Positions 60,434 to 64,000 of a stretch of DNA of 64,000 nucleotides are shown here, piece after piece (position 1 is the stretch's first letter; every line of letters starts with the position of its first letter). The stretch is from Pseudomonas sp. (GTDB lineage: Bacteria; Pseudomonadota; Gammaproteobacteria; Pseudomonadales; Pseudomonadaceae): NCBI RefSeq assembly GCF_030683065.1, contig NZ_JAUXMX010000063.1, forward strand, positions 1 to 64,000, given 5' to 3'. The notes under the pieces are model-generated. The model was not told where the DNA came from. It saw nothing but the letters and a program-made list of their open reading frames with translations, and ran no database searches. The position numbers and the translations under genes were made by a program.

Positions 60434-62203
60434 ATGAGTCAGTTTGTAATCAACATGCTGTTTGTGGGCGCTTCCTTCGCGCTCTACTTCGGCATTGCCA
60501 TCTGGGCGCGTGCTGGCTCGACCAAAGAGTTCTACGTCGCCGGCGGGGGTGTTCACCCCATCACCAACGGCATGGCAACTGCAGCCGACTGGATGTCAGC
60601 GGCTTCCTTTATTTCTATGGCAGGCCTGATCGCCGCTGGCGGTTATGCCAACTCAACGTTCCTGATGGGCTGGACCGGCGGCTATGTGCTGCTGGCTATG
60701 TTGCTGGCGCCTTATCTACGCAAGTTCGGCAAGTTCACTGTGCCTGACTTCATCGGTGATCGCTTCTACAGCAACGGTGCTCGTCTGGCTGCAGTGGTCT
60801 GCCTGATCATCATCTGCGTAACCTACGTTATCGGTCAGATGGCCGGTGCTGGCGTGGCGTTCTCGCGCTTCCTTGAAGTGAGCAACTCTACCGGTATCTG
60901 GATCGCTGCTGGCGTGGTGTTCTGCTACGCGGTGTTCGGTGGCATGAAGGGCATCACCTACACCCAGGTGGCGCAGTACGTGGTACTGATCATTGCTTAC
61001 ACCATTCCTGCGGTGTTCATCTCCCTGCAACTGACCGGCAATCCGATTCCGATGTTCGGTATGTTCAGTGAGCACACTGAGTCAGGCATGCCGCTGCTGC
61101 AGAAGCTCAATGAAGTCGTTGCGGGTCTGGGCTTTACTGACTACACAGCCGATGTCAGCAACAAGCTGAATATGGTGCTCTTTACCCTGTCGCTGATGAT
61201 TGGTACGGCCGGTCTGCCGCACGTAATCATTCGCTTCTTCACCGTGCCGAAAGTGGCTGATGCGCGCTGGTCTGCCGGTTGGACATTGATCTTCATCTCC
61301 CTGCTTTACCTCACTGCGCCTGCTGTGGCTTCCATGGCACGCCTGAACCTGCTGACCACCGTCTATCCGCAGGGTGTTGAGGCTCCAGCGCTTGCGTATG
61401 AAGAGCGTCCGGATTGGGTGAAAACCTGGGAAACCACTGGTTTGATCACGTGGGAAGACAAGAACAACGACGGTCGTATTCAGCTGTATAACGATGTCGC
61501 CCCGGCCTTTACCCCGACTGCTGAAGCTCGCGGCTGGCAGGGCAACGAGTTGACCGTTAACAACGACATTTTGGTACTGGCTAACCCGGAAATTGCCAAC
61601 CTGCCGGGCTGGGTTATTGGTCTGATCGCAGCGGGTGCTATTGCTGCTGCATTGTCGACGGCTGCCGGTCTGTTGCTGGCCATTTCCTCAGCCGTGAGTC
61701 ATGACTTGATCAAGAACATGATCAATCCCAAGATCAGCGAGAAGGGCGAAATGCTTGCTGCGCGTATCTCGATGGGGGTCGCTATCCTGCTGGCTACCTG
61801 GCTGGGGCTCAATCCGCCTGGCTTTGCCGCGCAGGTGGTGGCATTGGCCTTCGGTATAGCCGCGGCCACGCTGTTCCCTGCATTGATGATGGGGATCTTC
61901 TCCAAGCGGGTAAACGATAAGGGCGCGATTGCCGGCATGCTGGTTGGTCTGGTGTTCACTGTCGTTTACATCTTCCTGTATCTGGGTTGGTTCTTCATCC
62001 CAGGCACGGCGACTTTCCCCAACACCCCGGATAACTGGATGTTTGGTATTTCGCCGCTGTCTATCGGTACTGTGGGTGCCCTCATCAACTTTGCTGTCGC
62101 CTACGCCGTGTCTCTTGCGACCGTAGCGCCACCTCAGGAGATCCAGGACCTGGTGGAAAGCGTTCGTACTCCCAAAGGTGCTGGTGGCGCGTTGAGCCAC
62201 TGA
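60434..62203 (+). CDS. Sodium:solute symporter, VC_2705 subfamily (carboxylate type)
   Basis: 589-residue membrane transporter with about 13 helices. STKEFYVAGGGVHPITNGMATAADWMSAASFISMAGL, then GGMKGITYTQVAQY and GTAGLPHVIIRFFTVPKV, are typical of ActP-like members of the SSF family. A hydrophilic insert of ~95 residues (~300-395) distinguishes the VC_2705 subfamily, which pairs with DUF4212. Acetate or another short carboxylate is the likely substrate, unproven. Start ATG at 60434 follows GAGGA. It is followed by two tandem hairpins, the second with a T-tract. Confidence 0.9.
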   Translation: MSQFVINMLFVGASFALYFGIAIWARAGSTKEFYVAGGGVHPITNGMATAADWMSAASFISMAGLIAAGGYANSTFLMGWTGGYVLLAMLLAPYLRKFGKFTVPDFIGDRFYSNGARLAAVVCLIIICVTYVIGQMAGAGVAFSRFLEVSNSTGIWIAAGVVFCYAVFGGMKGITYTQVAQYVVLIIAYTIPAVFISLQLTGNPIPMFGMFSEHTESGMPLLQKLNEVVAGLGFTDYTADVSNKLNMVLFTLSLMIGTAGLPHVIIRFFTVPKVADARWSAGWTLIFISLLYLTAPAVASMARLNLLTTVYPQGVEAPALAYEERPDWVKTWETTGLITWEDKNNDGRIQLYNDVAPAFTPTAEARGWQGNELTVNNDILVLANPEIANLPGWVIGLIAAGAIAAALSTAAGLLLAISSAVSHDLIKNMINPKISEKGEMLAARISMGVAILLATWLGLNPPGFAAQVVALAFGIAAATLFPALMMGIFSKRVNDKGAIAGMLVGLVFTVVYIFLYLGWFFIPGTATFPNTPDNWMFGISPLSIGTVGALINFAVAYAVSLATVAPPQEIQDLVESVRTPKGAGGALSH

Positions 62204-62213
62204 GCATAATCAA

Positions 62214-62233
62214 CCTGATCATGTTTGATCAGG
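62214..62233. repeat. Small palindrome after the symporter gene
   Basis: CCTGATCA (62214-62221) and TGATCAGG (62226-62233) form a perfect 8-bp stem with a TGTT loop, just ahead of the terminator. It may be a stabilising hairpin or an operator. Confidence 0.5.
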
Positions 62234-62243
62234 GTCTTATCAG

Positions 62244-62275
62244 CGGGCCTCCTTGAGAGGCCCGTTTTATTTTCG
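62244..62275 (+). terminator. Rho-independent terminator of the symporter operon
   Basis: CGGGCCTC (62244-62251) pairs with GAGGCCCG (62257-62264) around CTTGA, followed by TTTTATTTTC. It is only 23 bp upstream of the next start codon, so the next gene may depend on read-through or its own promoter. Confidence 0.88.
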
Positions 62276-62286
62276 GGAGTCAGTCA

Positions 62287-62793
62287 ATGTTGTGGACAAT
62301 ACTTGCCATCGTGGTTTCGGGGTTGGGTGCGGCGGGTATTGCCATGCTGCTGCGCAAACTGACGGGCAACCGCTTACCCAGGTGGATCATTCCGGCATTT
62401 GGCGGTTTGGGCATGCTGAGCTACCAGATTTACTACGAGTATTCCTGGTTCGACCACCAGCTGCTGCGTCAGCCGGCTGAGTCCGTGCTGGTGGCCAGTG
62501 AAACCGGCGAGGTGTTCTGGCGGCCCTGGACGTTTTACTGGCCGATGACCACTGCCTTCACCGTGCTCGACCGCAAAAGCATGCTGCGCGAGGATGTCGC
62601 TGGTGGTGATGTGGTGGCCTTTAACCTGTATCGCTTTGAAAAACAGCATGTCGACCGTGTCAGCTATCAGCCGCATTTGCTCAATTGTATAACGGCAGAA
62701 TTGTTGCCCCTGGATGCACAGAAAAAACCGCAGCTGGATCAGTTAAAGCGCATTGCCAAGGATGATGTGCTCTACCAGCAGGTCTGCCAGTAG
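62287..62793 (+). CDS. Conserved hypothetical protein downstream of the symporter
   Basis: 168-residue protein. The N-terminal 50 residues contain two hydrophobic segments (ILAIVVSGLGAAGIAMLL, WIIPAFGGLGMLSYQIYY). The rest is soluble with conserved-looking aromatics: FWRPWTFYWPMTTAFTVLD and AFNLYRFEKQHVDRVSYQPHLLNC. I do not recognise a named family; I recall similar genes after this symporter in other Pseudomonas. ATG at 62287 has GGGAG eight bases upstream, close behind the terminator. Confidence 0.7.
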   Translation: MLWTILAIVVSGLGAAGIAMLLRKLTGNRLPRWIIPAFGGLGMLSYQIYYEYSWFDHQLLRQPAESVLVASETGEVFWRPWTFYWPMTTAFTVLDRKSMLREDVAGGDVVAFNLYRFEKQHVDRVSYQPHLLNCITAELLPLDAQKKPQLDQLKRIAKDDVLYQQVCQ

Positions 62794-62962
62794 AGAATGA
62801 GTTGAGATAGATCCCTGATCTGCAGCTTGGGGCCAGGGCTTCTGCAGTAACCGCCTGCCGCCACTTGGAGTCGCAGGCGCTGGCATAGACCCAGATCAAT
62901 GCGGCCGCCCGCCTGACTCTCTAGAATCCCGTCCCCCCCCTGGATTTCCGAGCCCGCGGTTT

Positions 62963-64000
62963 ATGGCCACCTCCCTTCGTTACCCCGAACTGCTGTCCCC
63001 TGCCGGCACCCTGAAAAACATGCGCTACGCCTTCGCCTACGGCGCCGATGCGGTGTATGCCGGGCAGCCGCGTTACAGCTTGCGGGTGCGCAATAACGAG
63101 TTCGATCACGCTAACCTTGCCCTTGGTATTGCCGAGGCGCATGCCCAGGGCAAGCAGTTCTATGTGGTGGTTAATATCGCCCCGCATAACGCCAAGCTGA
63201 AGACCTTCCTGAGGGATCTGGCTCCGGTGATCGAGATGGGCCCGGATGCGTTGATCATGTCCGACCCCGGGCTGATCATGCTGGTGCGCGAGCATTTCCC
63301 GCAGATGCCGATTCACCTCTCCGTGCAGGCCAACGCGGTGAATTGGGCCAGCGTGAAGTTCTGGCAGCAACAGGGGCTGAGCCGGGTGATTCTGTCGCGC
63401 GAACTGTCGCTGGAGGAAATCACCGAAATTCGCCAGCAAGTGCCGGGCATGGAGCTGGAGGTGTTCGTCCACGGTGCGCTGTGTATGGCCTATTCCGGAC
63501 GTTGCCTGTTGTCGGGCTACATCAACAAGCGCGACCCCAATCAGGGCAGCTGCACCAATGCCTGTCGCTGGGAGTACAAGGCCGACCAGGCCGTCGAGAA
63601 CGAGCTCGGCGATATTGTGCAGATTGTCGAGCCGACTCTAGGCGTTGGCGCGCCCTCCGAGCAAGTCTTCCTGCTGGAAGACAGTTCGCGCCCAGGTGAG
63701 GCAATGCCTGCCTTTGAAGATGAGCATGGCACCTACATCATGAACTCCAAGGACCTGCGTGCGGTGCAGCACGTCGAGCGCCTGGTGCAGATGGGCGTGC
63801 ACTCGCTGAAGATCGAGGGGCGGACCAAGTCCCACTATTACGTGGCGCGCACCGCTCAGGTATACCGCAAGGCGATCGACGATGCCGTGGCCGGTAGGCC
63901 ATTCGACAAGTCGCTGATGGGCACCCTGGAATCCCTGGCCCATCGCGGCTACACCGAGGGCTTTTTGCGCCGTCATGTGCACGACGAGTACCAGAATTAT
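62963..64000 (+). CDS. trhP: Peptidase-U32-family tRNA hydroxylase TrhP (5' part)
   Basis: The open frame runs off the window after 346 codons. The N terminus reads YPELLSPAGTLKNMRYAFAYGADAVYAGQPRYSLRVRNNEF, characteristic of the YegQ/TrhP branch of the U32 family. The iron-sulfur cysteine region begins with EVFVHGALCMAYSGRCLLSGY and continues with SCTNACRW. Family members of this branch hydroxylate U34 of tRNA using prephenate as oxygen donor. Start ATG at 62963 has only a weak purine stretch upstream. The 3' end is not visible. Confidence 0.88.
   Translation, partial: MATSLRYPELLSPAGTLKNMRYAFAYGADAVYAGQPRYSLRVRNNEFDHANLALGIAEAHAQGKQFYVVVNIAPHNAKLKTFLRDLAPVIEMGPDALIMSDPGLIMLVREHFPQMPIHLSVQANAVNWASVKFWQQQGLSRVILSRELSLEEITEIRQQVPGMELEVFVHGALCMAYSGRCLLSGYINKRDPNQGSCTNACRWEYKADQAVENELGDIVQIVEPTLGVGAPSEQVFLLEDSSRPGEAMPAFEDEHGTYIMNSKDLRAVQHVERLVQMGVHSLKIEGRTKSHYYVARTAQVYRKAIDDAVAGRPFDKSLMGTLESLAHRGYTEGFLRRHVHDEYQNY

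Noticed and set aside
1..64000. CRISPR arrays, prophage, insertion sequences, tRNA or rRNA genes
   Set aside because: No regularly spaced direct repeats, no transposase or phage genes, and no tRNA-like cloverleaf or rRNA sequence was noticed on reading through both strands.

Overview
This window looks like a chromosomal core segment of a Pseudomonas-type gammaproteobacterium. The reasons are high G+C, the epd-pgk-fba glycolytic block, and the contiguous order gspE-like / CYTH-CHAD / DUF47-pit / argE / argA / gshA / thioesterase / tex / amgR-amgS / rimK-rimB / hslR, which I recall as the arrangement in P. aeruginosa. Several genes use TTG or GTG starts with good ribosome binding sites (gshA, dbpA, rimB, the REC-REC-GGDEF gene, one ABC permease). 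The species cannot be resolved by eye. I see no prophage, insertion sequence, CRISPR array, rRNA or tRNA.

Layout. 0-5.6 kb: transketolase, then epd, pgk and class II fba, ending at a clear terminator. 5.7-9.1 kb: a YgjP-like metalloprotein, DUF2789, a periplasmic solute-binding protein, a Gre-like factor and an HDOD protein. 9.1-17.2 kb: a YccS-type membrane protein, a long NfeD protease with an SPFH partner, folA, a YitT protein and ilvD. 17.7-22.1 kb: a four-gene polyamine/spermidine-type ABC transporter on the minus strand. 22.7-29.5 kb: rlmI, a second HDOD protein, DUF2388, a short NfeD with a second SPFH protein, and two divergent L,D-transpeptidases. 29.7-47.5 kb: the conserved Pseudomonas block named above. 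47.7-55.0 kb: an SLC13-type transporter, a YhiN-like flavoprotein, another solute-binding protein, a two-receiver GGDEF regulator and dbpA. 55.0-64.0 kb: a DUF3391/HD-GYP protein, a secreted RimB-like protease, a chemoreceptor, DUF3096, a DUF4212/sodium:solute symporter pair with a conserved downstream gene, and the 5' part of trhP, which runs off the end.

How the genes work together. Central carbon metabolism is represented by tkt, epd, pgk, fba and the carboxylate-type symporter. Glutamate-consuming steps cluster around argA, gshA and rimK. Envelope maintenance is represented by two NfeD/SPFH modules, two L,D-transpeptidases, AmgRS and YccS. Cyclic-di-GMP signalling is represented by a diguanylate cyclase and an HD-GYP protein on either side of dbpA.

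The most unusual points are a transketolase that reads like the alphaproteobacterial form, a RimB-type aspartic protease paralogue with a signal peptide, a perfect 24-bp inverted repeat inside amgRS, a candidate Crc/Hfq A-rich site before the symporter operon, and at least three families of dispersed intergenic repeats. I did not find a convincing undescribed multi-gene system; most of the window is ordinary core genome.
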